Positions 24,362 to 35,811 of a DNA stretch of 64,000 nt are shown piece after piece. The position numbers and the translations under genes are program-made. The DNA lies in contig OX638130.1 of NCBI GenBank assembly GCA_951804985.1, forward strand, positions 80,718,583 through 80,782,582. The letters are read 5' to 3'. Each line of letters opens with the position of its first letter. Within the stretch, counting starts at the first letter, position 1. The DNA comes from Dryomyza anilis (taxonomy: Eukaryota > Arthropoda > Insecta > Diptera > Dryomyzidae). The notes beneath the pieces were generated by a model. That model searched no databases and was not told the DNA's origin. It saw only the letters and a list, made by a program, of their open reading frames with translations.

Positions 24362-24834
24362 GTGATTTAATAGTGAACTAGTGCGTCTCGTGAGTGAACA
24401 TTGTAAAGATAAATTGTAGTAATGATTATTCTTTAAGTTGTTATTTAAATAAATAAAGTTAATTAATACTAGTTGAAATAATACTAGTTAAAACCAAATA
24501 TTAGTGTGTTTTTATTTTGTACACAATCCAGCGATACGAACTCGTAGAACAGTTTTCCATAGACTGAATTTTCGTAACAATATGTTTCATAAATGTACGA
24601 ATGCTATCGAATATATTCGAAAAAAGGTACACAAATGTTCAATAAATTACAAATCTTTCGTATTATAAAATAAACGAATGGTTTCGTAAAATATACAATT
24701 AATATTCGTAATTTTACCATAAATTTACGAAAGTTCTTTCGTGTATTTTACGAAATATTTCGTGGATAAGTTTCACGAATGTTTTTTATGTAAAATACAC
24801 TAACGATTTCGTGTATTTTAAATAGCTTTTATTT

Positions 24835-25860
24835 TGAGTGTGTGAATGGGTATCATGCCAATTCTGTTATGTCAATGTCATTTGCTGCTGATGAAATAAG
24901 AGCCATCGAATGAAAAATGTTGAAGTTGAGAGGTATTATTAATAGTTATGTTGTTCGAAAATGTGATTATGGTGATATTGAGCACAGTATCCTTAAATTT
25001 CATGGTGACGATTCGGCTCATTCAGTTCGTCATATTTTGAGAATATCATGATCAATATAAATGCCGTTATGCGCTTCAAATTAATAAGCCTACGACGATC
25101 TCAAACGGGCACTGCTCGAGTTTTTTGTTAACGACATTATCTCTAAGTTACGTATCTTTAAAGCATGCACTCATCGCTGAGTTTAATGTTGCAGTTAGTC
25201 TCCAAGATGTATATCGGATGATGAGTTAACGACGATGGAATAATTGAGACGAATTGTTGCATTGCTACGTTCTTACAAAACAATCGATTGCGAAACGTTC
25301 TGATATAACTGAAACTGAATTGATCGATGTTATCATTGAAGGATTGGAAATATCGTCTCAATATTCAGGTATTACTTGGCGCTCGTTCTATTCAGGAATT
25401 AAAAACGCTGATAAACTGTTATCAAGAAAATTATGTAAAGCCGAATTCGGATCATCGTGTAAACAAAATATCTGTCATTTCTATTCAATTTTTAGTGCCG
25501 ATGACACCGAATGCAAAATGAGGGAACGGAAAAGGCATCACAAATTGTTTCAAATGTTCGCAAACAGGACATATAAAGCTTCATTTTCCTTTTCCACTGC
25601 GACCACAAGGATCCTGTTTTGCTGCTGGCAAATGGGTCATGATTATCGGTCATATCGGAATCCTAAGAAGAATTTATAAGCAACCGATAAACAAGTCTAT
25701 GTGACTGGCGCCCTAAAATTAGATGAAAGTGATGTAGTTGGTGCCTTTAATTATATGAGTATTGCCTTCGGAATTAATTCTGAAAAAAGTGCAAAATTTT
25801 ACAAATATGCTTCTCTTTGCGATACCGCCAGTAGTTTTGTTGTAGTTTTGTTAAAGAGTT
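24835..25860 (+). pseudogene. Decayed LTR-retrotransposon gag and protease
   Basis: Several frames together show retroelement order. KFHGDD near 25,000 recalls a Gag N-terminal motif. GARSIQELKTLINCYQENY near 25,380-25,440 follows. A CCHC knuckle [13 protein letters not shown] (25,546-25,584) has its last Cys changed to His, and a second knuckle-like [13 protein letters not shown] lies in another frame. After a TAA at 25,677 the same frame holds a protease-like stretch whose active site reads DTAS (25,821) where DTGS is expected. Frameshifts, stops and lost ligands show it is dead. Probably Ty3/gypsy type. Confidence 0.7.
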
Positions 25861-26111
25861 TCTGATGATTTGTTGAAAAAATCAAATTTCTGGTCGAAAA
25901 TTGTAAATTTTAGATGAAATTGATTGCATCTTTAAATTTAGAAATTTAAAAAATATAATTATTTACATTGATTTCATTACTTTTTTTTCTCGATTAACCC
26001 AAAAGATTTAGAGATCAGATTTTGATACAGATTTTGAGATCGACGACCCCGACTTTTCCAAATCCTTTATTAGATCAGAAAATGCTTTTTTGCAGTATTC
26101 TTTGTTTCTGT

Positions 26112-26673
26112 TTAAATCTTTTTACCAAATCCTTCTCTTGCAGCTTTTATACAGTAGAAAAATTGTACGATTATGATCTTAATTAACAGACGAGGTACAT
26201 TCATGACAATAGCAAAAAAACTACGTATAAATACATGAAAAGTTGTTATCGTAGAAGTGCATTTGTATCGCTTGCATCCCAAAAAACGACTGTCGACCAA
26301 CAACATATGGAAACTATTTCCTTTGTTCAATGTAAAAAGTTCAAAAGAGTTTTTTTTTGTGTTGCTGTTGTTTCCTCTTAAACATGCAGCATATGGACCT
26401 GCAGTTGCTACGAGAGTTGTCCGAGAAAATACTTTCGAACAAGAAATAGTTTCCAGTAAAAACATTTTTACAACAAATTCGGTCGTTTTGAACTCAGCGC
26501 CAGGTTTGGGACAACTTGGCAACATTGCCATAATTCTTTTCGAATGGCCAGCAGGAATAGGGGGAGTTGTTGGGGTGCTGGACATGTTTTTCGTTATTTT
26601 TCCATTACATGAACTCAATGTAAGCTTGTTAGTAATAGTTTTATTTTTTTCTTGGTGTTTTTTGCATGAGTAG
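26112..26673. other. Longest open frames of the window, on both strands
   Basis: A 168-codon minus frame (26,112-26,618) and a 138-codon plus frame (26,257-26,673) overlap. The minus product has MSSTPTTPPIPAGHSKR, a Cys/Thr-rich middle and a hydrophobic C-terminus; the plus product has a Gly/Pro patch (LNSAPGLGQLGN) and a hydrophobic tail. Neither shows a known domain. GC is higher than in the flanks between 26,380 and 26,590, so one strand may be an exon or exon remnant, but which one cannot be settled by eye. Confidence 0.3.
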
Positions 26674-27119
26674 GCTTAGTAAACTTATGAAGCTTGTTAA
26701 AATAGTTTTACGCCCACACCTACTACAACAAGTGAACAGGCAAATTAATGGAAAACAAAAATATAACACAGAAAAGTTCGAAAACTTTTTTGAGTTGCAA
26801 ATGAAAAATGTATTTTTTGAATAAATACATAATAAGTATTTAAATTGTTTTTAAGTATTTTGCACAATTCAAAACAAATATTTCACAAATGCAAATTACA
26901 CAAAATACAAAAAAAAACCAAAACGGTAAATATCATACTCAATGTTCAATCAATTGAATTAACTATTTTTGGAATTGTTTACAGATATTAAATAAACTGA
27001 ATTTCATTACTGCATCAACTTTTTCTATTTAAACATAATAAATATAGTCCTCCACTGATTAAAAATTGATAGTTTTATTTTTGTTTTTATTGTCTTGTTT
27101 TTACGATGCTATAAATTTA
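26674..27119. other. AT-rich DNA, nothing recognised
   Basis: No repeats with partners in the window and no supported reading frame. Confidence 0.4.
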
Positions 27120-27540
27120 ACTCCCCACGCAGCAGCACACTAAAAAATCATCACTTTATATTTCATAAAAATCAAAAAATATGTTAGAGGAAAGTTCACA
27201 TTTTTATCTAAATGACTTTTTATGAACCAACCATCAACGTCATCAACGTGCAAAAAGTAGAAAATGCAATCTCGATAATATTTCTTCGTCTTCGCGAGCC
27301 GTAGGCGAATCACACAGATAAAGTGCGACAAAGTTTGGTGCCCAACGAAAGTGTTTCCGGTTTCCGGCGAAGGAAGAATAACTTCCGCGGCGTACGACCG
27401 ACGACATGATTGGAATGGCGCAATGTGGGGGTAGACAGCGCCTGCCGTTTGCGCACTTGTCATATTTTATTAGATTTTCCGTTCACAAAAAAGCCAAGCG
27501 CTACAACTCAACAAAAAAGTCAAAATTATGTTAAAAAATA
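27120..27540. other. GC-richer single-copy island
   Basis: The stretch 27,285-27,460 is GC-rich, with GCGAAGGAAGAATAACTTCC and CGGCGTACGACCGACG. A 107-codon minus frame (27,140-27,463) crosses it and starts MTSAQTAGAVYPHIAPF, with no recognised domain. A TGGTGCCCAAC word at 27,336 resembles a retroelement primer-binding site but lacks an LTR beside it. Host 5' region or old retroelement leader are both possible. Confidence 0.3.
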
Positions 27541-28474
27541 GAAAATATGCTTTTTAAAGTGAATATAAATGGTGTTCATCTATTCACCCTATTTTGTGCC
27601 TGTCTGTCGTTTGCGCTATTTTTCAACTATTTTTTTTTGTTTTTTTCGTTTTTTATCAAATATTATTTTTACGTATTTCGTACGTTTTCTCAGAAAATGA
27701 TGTTCAGTGAACGGTGTGCTGTCAGAAATTTAAATTCGTCTTCATTTTTAATGAAGCATAAAATTTATATATATTTTTTTTCGCATTTGCAAAGTAATAA
27801 AATTTAATATATAAAAATATCGCTTAATGTTTGTCTTTTCGAATCTTCTTTCGTGCATGGCTATAAAAGTGTTTTATAAATTGCACATACATTTTCGTAT
27901 ATCTGATGTATTCATATTAAATTTAACTGTCGCCATGAATTTTAATTTGCACGATTTATTCGTTATTTTATTTTATTAATATTAAATTATTGACAGAAAA
28001 AATAGATTTTCAAATAATATACCCAATACATTACTGTATTAAAAACAAACATAAATGTTAAATAAAATAATCACTTTACTTGTTTTACTCCCAAAGACAA
28101 TTGCAATTAATGTAGTTGTTTGTGTATGTTTTACATACACAAATAAAAATAACTACAAAATGCTTTTATTTTAAATACTTTTTCTTTTTATTTCATTTCA
28201 TGTCCATCGCATCGCATTAAATGTTCAACATATTATGGTAAATCTTCTTCCGATTCATCTCATTTACATCGAGGTGTATCCATGCTCTGTTTCATAGTCA
28301 ATGCATCGACACAACTTTTGTAATCATTTGTTTCTTCTATGAGAAAAACATGGTACTACTGCCAACTGAATACTGCATGCTGAAAATCAAATACAGTTTT
28401 TTCGAAACAAACAGTGAATTGAAATACTTATTTGGCTTCAAAAAATAAAATAAATACAAATTAGTAAGGAAATT
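27541..28474. other. AT-rich DNA, nothing recognised
   Basis: Only a small hairpin (TGTGTATGTTTTACATACACA, about 28,121-28,141) was noted. No gene or repeat boundary found. Confidence 0.4.
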
Positions 28475-29505
28475 AGGTCACATGGATAATGTTGATTGTT
28501 ATTGTTAATAAGAATTATCAAAGTCAAAATCGGACTAAGCTGACTATAAAAACACTATACTTAATGTGTGTGGTTACCATTTAAAGTGGTCAAGAGGTCC
28601 CCAGGATTCACGAATCCTGAAAATAACTGCAAACTTGCAATCTTGGAAGAATTTCCTGTCATTTGAGTACACATATGTACAAATGGGTAAATGTACCGAG
28701 GAAAAATATAATTTTTATGTATTTGAACATAAATTCTATATTATATTTTAGCAAAAAAGTTTATTTCATTGCTGTCATTGTTATATGAGGTGAGGATAAG
28801 TAGTCGTTTCAGTAATCTATTGATAAGTAATCTATTGATAAGTAATCTAAATTAAGAGTTTCATTGAATTGAATGAAACTGATAAAGGGTATCGAGACAT
28901 ACATTTTTTTATTTTTTCCGACCACTACTTCCAGAGATACAGTGGCTCAAAGTTGGAAAAAATGTGGCAAAAATCACTTTTGTACTGTTGTTCATATTTA
29001 AATATCTCCTGAACTAGAAATGCTAGAAATGCTTGAAAATTATTTTTTAAAATATAATGCAATCAAAATACCATCTTGAAATTTTGCATGAACATTAACA
29101 ATAAATTGACGAAAATTTACGATTTTTTTCAGAATTTTAAAAAGAGTCCTTTTTAAGGACCACAATTTTGAAGTGCAAGGATAATGACCACGGGCCACAT
29201 GTTACCGTTTGGAAATTACAACTTAATTTTTCTAAAAGCTTGTTCTATTAGCTTTAAAACGAGCCATTAACTGAGTTTCTAGCATTTCTAGTTCAAGAGA
29301 TATTTAAATATGAACAACAGTACAAAAGAGATTTTTAGCACTTTTTTTCCAACTTTGAGCCACTGTATCTATCGAAAAGGTAAAATCTCAAATTTGACTT
29401 TTTTTGGTCGATTTGATGTGGAATGGCCCATATACTGGATATGCCTTCGGATATGGGTGTTACAAACGGTATTCCAAACTAAATATACCCTTTCACTCTT
29501 ATTCA
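28475..29505 (+). mobile_element. Conserved repeat F, copy 3, split by a foldback
   Basis: The 5' part (28,475-28,865) has the family words AATCGGACTAAGCTGACTAT, TGTGTGGTTACCATTTAAAG and GAAAATAACTGCAAACTTGC. The 3' end (29,434-29,505) has GGGTGTTACAAACGG and ATATACCCTTTCACTCTT. Between them is a family H foldback, so H inserted after F. This copy is more diverged than copy 1. Confidence 0.65.
28866..29433. mobile_element. Foldback family H, copy 2 (left arm shortened)
   Basis: The right end TTGGTCGATTTGATGTGGAA matches copy 1 at 58.38-59.30 kb. Shared words are CCACTACTTCCAGAGATACAG, GGCTCAAAGTTGGAAAAA and GTCCTTTTTAAGGACCA, in inverted arms. The outermost part of the left arm is lost. It is non-coding and the 66-codon frame within has no domain. 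Confidence 0.65.
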
Positions 29506-30382
29506 CGTAATTTCTACAAAACTGAGGTTAAAATGTGTTCAAATTCAATGAAATTGTGATAAAATTAAACACAAACGACAATAAAAACATTTCAAAACTA
29601 TTTCAGTTAAATTTAAAACAACTGGCGAACATTCATAGTCAGCTGTAAAAGTCGACTTTTTCTAAAGTCTACTTTCTTCAATGCACATAATTCTTATTGT
29701 GTTTATTAGAGAAGGAAAACATAAGCGACTTGAAATGTAGAATCTGCAGAGAAAGATCGCTGATGAAGGGGTTAGGCTGCCTCTGAAACAGCTGTACGAT
29801 CTGCCACTCAATGCATTTTGCCAATTGTTTGTTGTTTTATTTGTTGGTACAAAACACCCAATTTGTACCGACTGGACCTGGAGCACGTTAAGACAATATC
29901 TTAAAATAATCAAAAGAGGTCGTAAAACAAAAACAATTAAGTCTACTCTAAATTTAAAGTTTACTTTATATAAATGTTATTCATAAACACTAGACTTACA
30001 ATGGGAGCATTCATTTATGACGCTCGATTGAATGCCCTTCTCATTTGATAAAATAAAAACTATTGATAATTTTTTAAAATGCTGAGAATAGCTCTTATGG
30101 TTCTCTATACATGTGTAAAAAAAAACATTTGCAATAGGTCCTATATCTTTCTATAATTTTGATTTTAAATCCTGTGGCGGGTGTTACTTTTTCATAAAAC
30201 AGAGTTTACTCCACAAAGTATTACATTTTAGCTAAAATAATCGGACTATGGAGACTAAGTATATCTTCAATACTTCATAAATAATGGGATTTTACTCCTC
30301 TATAACAAAATTTTACAAATGTTACTTAGATCTGTCATTTATAAAGCAGGCATTGGGCGCTCGCAATCAGAGCGCGCTCGTA
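29506..30382. other. Mostly AT-rich DNA; GC-richer patch at 29.70-29.91 kb
   Basis: The patch carries an 83-codon minus frame (29,662-29,913) without a recognised domain. GGGCGCTCGCAATCAGAGCGCGCTCG just before 30,382 is a GC-rich word with partial symmetry. No element ends seen. Confidence 0.35.
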
Positions 30383-31055
30383 CACAGAAAAAAAAATTCT
30401 TCAATATTTATTCATAAATATTATGAATTTTTTCACCAACTACCAGTTTCATCATATTGATACCACCGTTTATTAAATGACATATTAATGAATGCATTCA
30501 TTATATATATGAACAAAATATTCAATACAATGAATTTGATTTGTCATATTGATGAATTTGTTCATAATATTTTTTCAAAATTTTTTTTTTTTTATAAAAT
30601 AAATCAAAAAAAAGTGTTTTAAAAATTTTATTTAAAAAATAACAGAAAAAAAATTTATAAAAATTATCAGAAAAAAAAAATTTTAGGGAAGAAAAATAGT
30701 TCCGAAAAAACATTTTTTCAAAAAAAAATTTTTTGTTCAAAAAAAAAATTGTTCGAAAAAAAAATTGGTTCGAAAAAAAAAAAAATCGAAAAAAATAATT
30801 TTTTCAAAAATATATTTTTTATAAATATAACTTTTTATTAATAAAAAGTAGTAATTATAATAAATATATTATAAAACATTTTACTAATTTATGCATGTCG
30901 AGCATTTTCGACAGTTACCAAGCGTTCTTCATATTTATGATAGCATTCATAACATTGATGGCGTTAGTCATTAATATTATGAATGGTTCTTCAATACAAT
31001 GAATCATGGTTTGAAGAACGGAATTCATCAATATGATGTATATTTTTTTTCTGTG
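30383..31055. mobile_element. TA-flanked inverted-repeat element, family G, copy 2
   Basis: The ends CACAGAAAAAAA and TTTTTTTCTGTG are inverted and flanked by TA (30381-30382, 31056-31057). Subterminal ATAAATATTATGAAT and CATCAATATGATG words occur near both ends. The interior is extremely AT-rich with A and T runs. It matches segments at 11.2-11.6 and 33.8-34.0 kb. TA duplication suggests Tc1/mariner mobilisation; there is no transposase. Confidence 0.65.
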
Positions 31056-31097
31056 TATGTATTTGAGACATAAACAATGTGTTACAGTGTCCATGTG

Positions 31098-31788
31098 CAG
31101 TGTTGTCACTTAAAAATTATAATTATTGGTAGATTAGGCAAAAAAATAGTGGCAGATTTCACAAAATATTTGTAGCTTTTTAAATTTTTGCAGATACGTA
31201 AAATATATATTTTTTAATATATTCTTTATATATATATGAATAATTTGATGAATAAAAAATGGCTGATATTATAATTTTAAAACATTTCAATTTTATTATC
31301 AAACTTAAACAAATTATATATTATTCTTTAAAAACACAATAAATACCGAGATTCCAGTTAGGCTCAAGCTCAGGGAATTAGATTGAAAATTTGATGTAAA
31401 ATATCAAAATAATTTTTTTTTTTTTAGCAAATAAATGAATTATGACGTAGTTTATGTCACAGGCTCTCTTTATAAGCACATTCATTTAAAATAGAGCTTT
31501 TTTTTTAAACGATCTTTTTTGAAAGAAGCATTTTGCTCAAAACGTATACGTGTTGAGACTTTTTTAAATGAAACTCAGGATCATGAAATCAGACTGTAAA
31601 ATGCACAATTTTTGCATTGAATTGATTTTTAAATATTCTGATTTGAGTTTGATAGTTTTTAAGAACAAGATTTTACATTATTTTAAAAAATGGTAGATTT
31701 TGAACCCTCCGTAGTAGAATTGGTAGAAATCTAAAAGTTCCGAAAAAACTGGTATTTCTACCACAATTGTGCTAGAGTGACAACACTG
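31098..31788. mobile_element. hAT-type non-autonomous element, family A, copy 1 (691 bp)
   Basis: Ends are CAGTGTTGTCAC and GTGACAACACTG, exact 12 bp inverted repeats. They are flanked by TCCATGTG (31090-31097) and TCAATGTG (31789-31796), an 8 bp duplication with one change. CAGTGTTG-type ends and 8 bp targets are hAT hallmarks. A second copy of nearly the same length lies inverted at 42,499-43,190, with long stretches of matching sequence such as GAACTTTTAGATTTCTACC on the minus strand. There is no coding capacity. Confidence 0.88.
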
Positions 31789-31796
31789 TCAATGTG

Positions 31797-32834
31797 TTCG
31801 AACCGCAAAACAGTCGTTAACTCGCTGCTGTTAAGTGAGAAACACGAACTATCAGAACTTCAATCGTCCAACTAAGAGCTAAGCATGTAGCATTGTACTC
31901 GCTCCTCGTGCTTCTGTTAAATGGAGCGCTCAAAATCAGTGTTATTCAACTAACTACTAAAATTTAAAATTGTCCGCTAAAAAATATCAAGCCTTTTTAC
32001 CTACTTTTTAGAAATGAAATCTGACGGAAAGTGCATCAAATATTTGTATTAATTATTAAAAAAATATGTGTTATTTCTGTAAATATTCTTAATGAAATTC
32101 TGTTTATTAGAAATCAATTAACAATTATAAAGCAAAGTTGAAATCGTAGGGATTTTCGATGGAACTAATTGATGTTCTAAACAAGAATACAAATATTATT
32201 GCCTTGGAAGCTCCTTCATAAACAACAGATGGAAATTTTGACTTTTTATTCTATGGTTTATAATAATTTATAACTTGATTTTTAAAATATTAATTTATGA
32301 ATTGAAGCATTGGAATATTTGCACCGAATGATCCCAGCAATGTCTACAATTGCCCTGTGAAATTCCAGATCGATAGCATAAAGTTTTTTTCGTTTTATGC
32401 AATAAGGGCGTTATATCTATATAAACATAATATTTTTCTTATATTATTAATTTTTTAAAGAGTCCTTTTAGTTTTGGGCCAATTTGACCGTAAAATATAT
32501 CTCCATTCATATTAATAAGTATATATATATATGATTTATAAGTACGTACCTACTTTAATTTGAAAATTTCCATCTAGCGATTTCTAAAGGATTTTTTTGA
32601 TCGCAAAATAACCATATATAGTGGATTTTTAAAAGCTTCTAGCTACTAAATAAATTGTGTTGCGGCAACACCGCTCGAAATGTTCACCCTTTCATAATAT
32701 CTAATATTAATGCCATATTTGTTAAATTTGTTAGAAATGTTTATGTAATGTTTTTTAAATAAAATGAATATATAAAAATTATAAATTGACCATGGAAAAT
32801 TTATAATAATTTGATAATTATAAACATAGTTTAA
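31797..32834. other. Short GC-richer patch, then AT-rich DNA
   Basis: About 31,797-31,950 is GC-richer (AACTCGCTGCTGTTAAGTG) and could be an old LTR or host fragment. The rest shows nothing recognisable. Confidence 0.35.
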
Positions 32835-33345
32835 AACCAGTTATGAAGGTTAGATCACATGGGAAATTTGAAAGTAGGTGTTATTATGATAGTTAGGATT
32901 ATCAAAATTATAGTCGGTCTAAGCCGACTATAAATACCCTTCACATATGTGTGGTTACCATTCTAAGTGGTATGTAGGTCACCAGGGTATTCGAATCCTG
33001 AAAATAACTACAAACTTTCCGTCCCTGAAGAAATTTCTTTCTTTTGATACCCATATTTACAAATGGGTAGGTGTACCGAATTTCGATTTTTTTTTTGGGA
33101 ACCACAAGTCATTTCGTGGGAAAACATTTTTCATTTATTTGAGCATGATGTCAATATATATTTGCCTAAAAATGTTTACCCAAGCACGTATACAGTAAAA
33201 TTAATTCGTAGTTGTACATTTTATTTGAGGTATTTGAACATAAGTGGTCGGTTCTCAGGTCACAATAGACTGATTATGCCAATTTTCTTGTTCAGACAGC
33301 TTAGATATATAAGTAATCTAAATCTAAAGTTTTATTGCTCTAGCT
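32835..33345 (+). mobile_element. Conserved repeat F, copy 4 (3' truncated)
   Basis: It begins AAACCAGTTATGAAGGTTAG and keeps the ATAGTCGG hairpin, ATACCCTTCACATATGTGTG and GAAAATAACTACAAACTTTC. Similarity fades after TATAAGTAATCTAAATCTAA, before the CAGACGGACATCG block. The 83- and 116-codon frames here are by-products of the repeat. Confidence 0.7.
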
Positions 33346-33976
33346 CTTCAACCTTTTCTGCATTTGAGTATTTGTGTATGTGTGCAATTGCAGCCATGTT
33401 GAGAATTCTATAAATAGATATTTTTATTTTGCTGATGCGTCATGCTGTATGATGGACACTTATTATTTATTTGCACTACTCGTCGTTACGCTTCGATATT
33501 CGATGACAGGATATACAATTCTTAGTTTTTATTATTCCTATGTCATTTCGTACAAATAGACCGAATCGTTTCATTTGTTGTTTACAACTCCAAAGAAACG
33601 TCCGCCGCAGGTACTTAACATCGCTCAACAACAAACAGCAGCAATGTGCAGCAAGAGTAGATTAGATATAAAATAAAATGTAAGTAGTTAATAAAATATA
33701 TAAATTAAAATAATAAAATGAAATAAAAAAATTAATATAATAAAATAAAAAAAAATAAAGAAAAAAAAAGTTTTATTTTTTTATTTTTAAATAGTTAAAT
33801 AGTTCATGCATTTTTTCATAAATATTATGAATGCTTTCATCAATATTATGAATTATTTCATTACGGTTTTATGAACGATTCATAAATTCGATGAATTTGG
33901 TCATTGGTTGAGTAACAATGAAAAATTCATAAAATTGATGAATAAATTCAAAAATAGTATGAATATTTTTTCTGTG
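33346..33976. repeat. AT-rich DNA ending in a family G fragment
   Basis: From about 33,800 the words CATAAATATTATGAATG and CATCAATATTATGAATT and the terminal TTTTTTCTGTG followed by TA match the right end of the family G element at 30.4-31.1 kb. The left end is missing. Before that, nothing was recognised. Confidence 0.5.
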
Positions 33977-34935
33977 TACCTTTAAGTATTTATATCATGG
34001 TATATTTGAAATTACAAAAAATTTGTAAAATTAATACCAAAAATAGAACTCGCACCACAAACTACAGAATTAGTACAACATATTACGCATAACTTTATTA
34101 AATGAAAAATACCTAAATTACTTATAAAATGAAAGAGGAAATACAATTTAAAAAAATAATATATTTAAAGAAAAATATTATTTTTCAAAAATATTCCACT
34201 TTTATACTTTTATATAATAAAATATATTCTTTTCAGTTATAAAATATTCCACTAGTGGAATATTTTGATATTTTTTAAATTTATGCGAAATTGAAGCGCC
34301 GCAGGCTTAATTTTATTTCCAAAAAATCGCGCTATTTTTTGTACATTCGTTCTTCTTATTAATGAATAAAACAAGGATATAATTTTATTTTGATATTTTT
34401 ATAATTTATTGTGAAACTAAAGGTCCGCAGGCCAAATATGAATTTCTAAAAAAATCGCTCATGATAACATATTTTTTATAGGTTTATGTCGCATAGTAAC
34501 GCGGACTTAAGCAACAAATTCGTTTGGGTATTATGACCAAATTGGGGGTTATGTACGGGCACCTTTTAAAAATATCGCGATATTAATTTTATGGATGCAG
34601 TTTTTATTAATTTTTTAATATTAAGTTAAATGAATATAGTCTTTTATTGCTTATACTATTAAGTTTAGAATCTTAACAAACTGGTATGGACCATTTTTCG
34701 TGGTAAAGGTACCAAAAAAAAAATTTTTTATTCAAAAATAAAGCTTTTATGTTCACGCAAATGCAATTGATAAAACACTTAAAAGATAAACAATGTTTAT
34801 TAAGACAATGCGAAAAAGGACGTCCATGATGTATACGTGGTGTAAAGTTAAAAAATAAGCACAATCGAATCACACAAAAAATCGAAAAATAAAAGGAGAT
34901 GAAATACCTCAGCAAAATGGTAACAAGTGTATTAA
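33977..34935. other. AT-rich DNA, nothing recognised
   Basis: No repeats or supported frames. The 80-codon minus frame at 34,673-34,915 has no domain. Confidence 0.4.
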
Positions 34936-35055
34936 GTAATTTTGACCGATATCGATAATATTTTCAAAGTAGATGAATTTGATAATTATTTTGAGTTCGA
35001 GGACGAATTCGACTGCTTTGACGATGATATAGTTTATAGAGATGGAGATCATTGA
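34936..35055 (+). pseudogene. Possible acidic exon remnant
   Basis: A 39-codon frame is strongly acidic (FDNYFEFEDEFDCFDDD) and ends at TGA. It has no start codon in frame. Composition this biased is unusual for AT-rich non-coding DNA, and it lies just upstream of two exon-like segments. No family recognised. Confidence 0.25.
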
Positions 35056-35271
35056 AACATATTGTTTTTCTTCTTCTCCTTTTAACAAAATATAATTGCC
35101 AAACTCTAACAAAAGTCGAGTTTAAATTAAAATGTTTTTAAACACAGCCAAAATACAAAATTTCTAAGTAAAATCTTTTAAATTTTATCGAGTTCAGCCC
35201 CAAATGTTCTGTCATTTAAGGGTTTTTTTGTTTCAAATTATTTTGTCTTTATTTTTTGTTTGTTCTAACAG

Positions 35272-35597
35272 GCTACGCCAATTTAAAAAAAATTTAAAAA
35301 TCAACAAAGAAAATTTTCAATCGCATGAATACTTTCAAATCATTTTAAAGGTAATATAATTTTATTTTTAATTTAATTGTATTACGTTATGTTGTAATAA
35401 TTTTTCAGACAAGATCTTCAGTATTTGTGTATGATAGAGGCACGTGTGAATGAATGGATGTTTGGAGCGTTGAAGATGCACTAAATTCAACGAGGACGTT
35501 GCTCAGTCACAATATTGATATCTATGAAAAACGCGGTGCGGGATGTAAAAGAGGACGTATGTCAGTTAAACTGAAACAAGCACTGCATTCGCCTTAA
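35272..35597 (+). pseudogene. Spliced-looking reading frame with one in-frame stop
   Basis: A T-rich tract ending TTCTAACAG precedes an open stretch at 35273-35350 (26 codons). It ends at AAAG followed by GTAATAT, and a 58 bp intron-like gap closes with TTTTTCAG at 35408. The frame carries on for 14 codons (TRSSVFVYDRGTCE) to TGA at 35451, and the same frame then stays open 47 more codons from an ATG to TAA at 35,595. Phase is kept across the gap. This looks like a small gene or element gene killed by a stop. No domain recognised. Confidence 0.35.
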
Positions 35598-35811
35598 GTC
35601 GCAGACGAAAACTTTTAAGCAGACAAGCTTCATATATTCGTGTAGATTGTACTCTAGAATTCCTTTTGTAGCTAAGAAGTAACTTCAGTGAAAACCATTT
35701 TTTGTTTATATATCTATTTTATTGTGTTAATTATGATAATGTGCATTTAATATTGGTTTTTAAAAGTTATATATAATTTGTATGTAAAAAATAATCCACT
35801 TCAAAAAATAA

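Larger units (their letters stand above)
24052..24579 (+). mobile_element. Solo LTR of a retrotransposon with 4 bp target duplication
   Basis: A 528 bp unit starts TGTTACGAAAA and ends TTTTCGTAACA, an 11 bp perfect terminal inverted repeat with canonical TG...CA. ATAT flanks both sides (24048-24051, 24580-24583). U3 has a TATA box and short tandem repeats, and AATAAA lies near 24,450. A 4 bp duplication fits Ty3/gypsy-type integration. No internal region remains, so it arose by LTR-LTR recombination. A second, older copy lies at 55.47-56.05 kb on the minus strand. Confidence 0.9.
23286..24830. mobile_element. Foldback-like array of ACGAAA/TTTCGT motifs, split by a solo LTR
   Basis: From 23,286 to about 23,600 and again at 24,584-24,830 the sequence is built of TTTCGTAAAATACACGAA words in both orientations, with an array reminiscent of foldback transposon arms. 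The middle (about 23,600-24,051) is less repetitive AT-rich DNA with one internal duplication around TTTGTGTCAAAAGT. The solo LTR at 24,052-24,579 interrupts it. Exact element ends are uncertain. Confidence 0.5.

Noticed and set aside
27336..27346. TGGTGCCCAAC as a retrotransposon primer-binding site
   Set aside because: No LTR end adjoins it and no gag or pol follows; one 11 bp word is too little.
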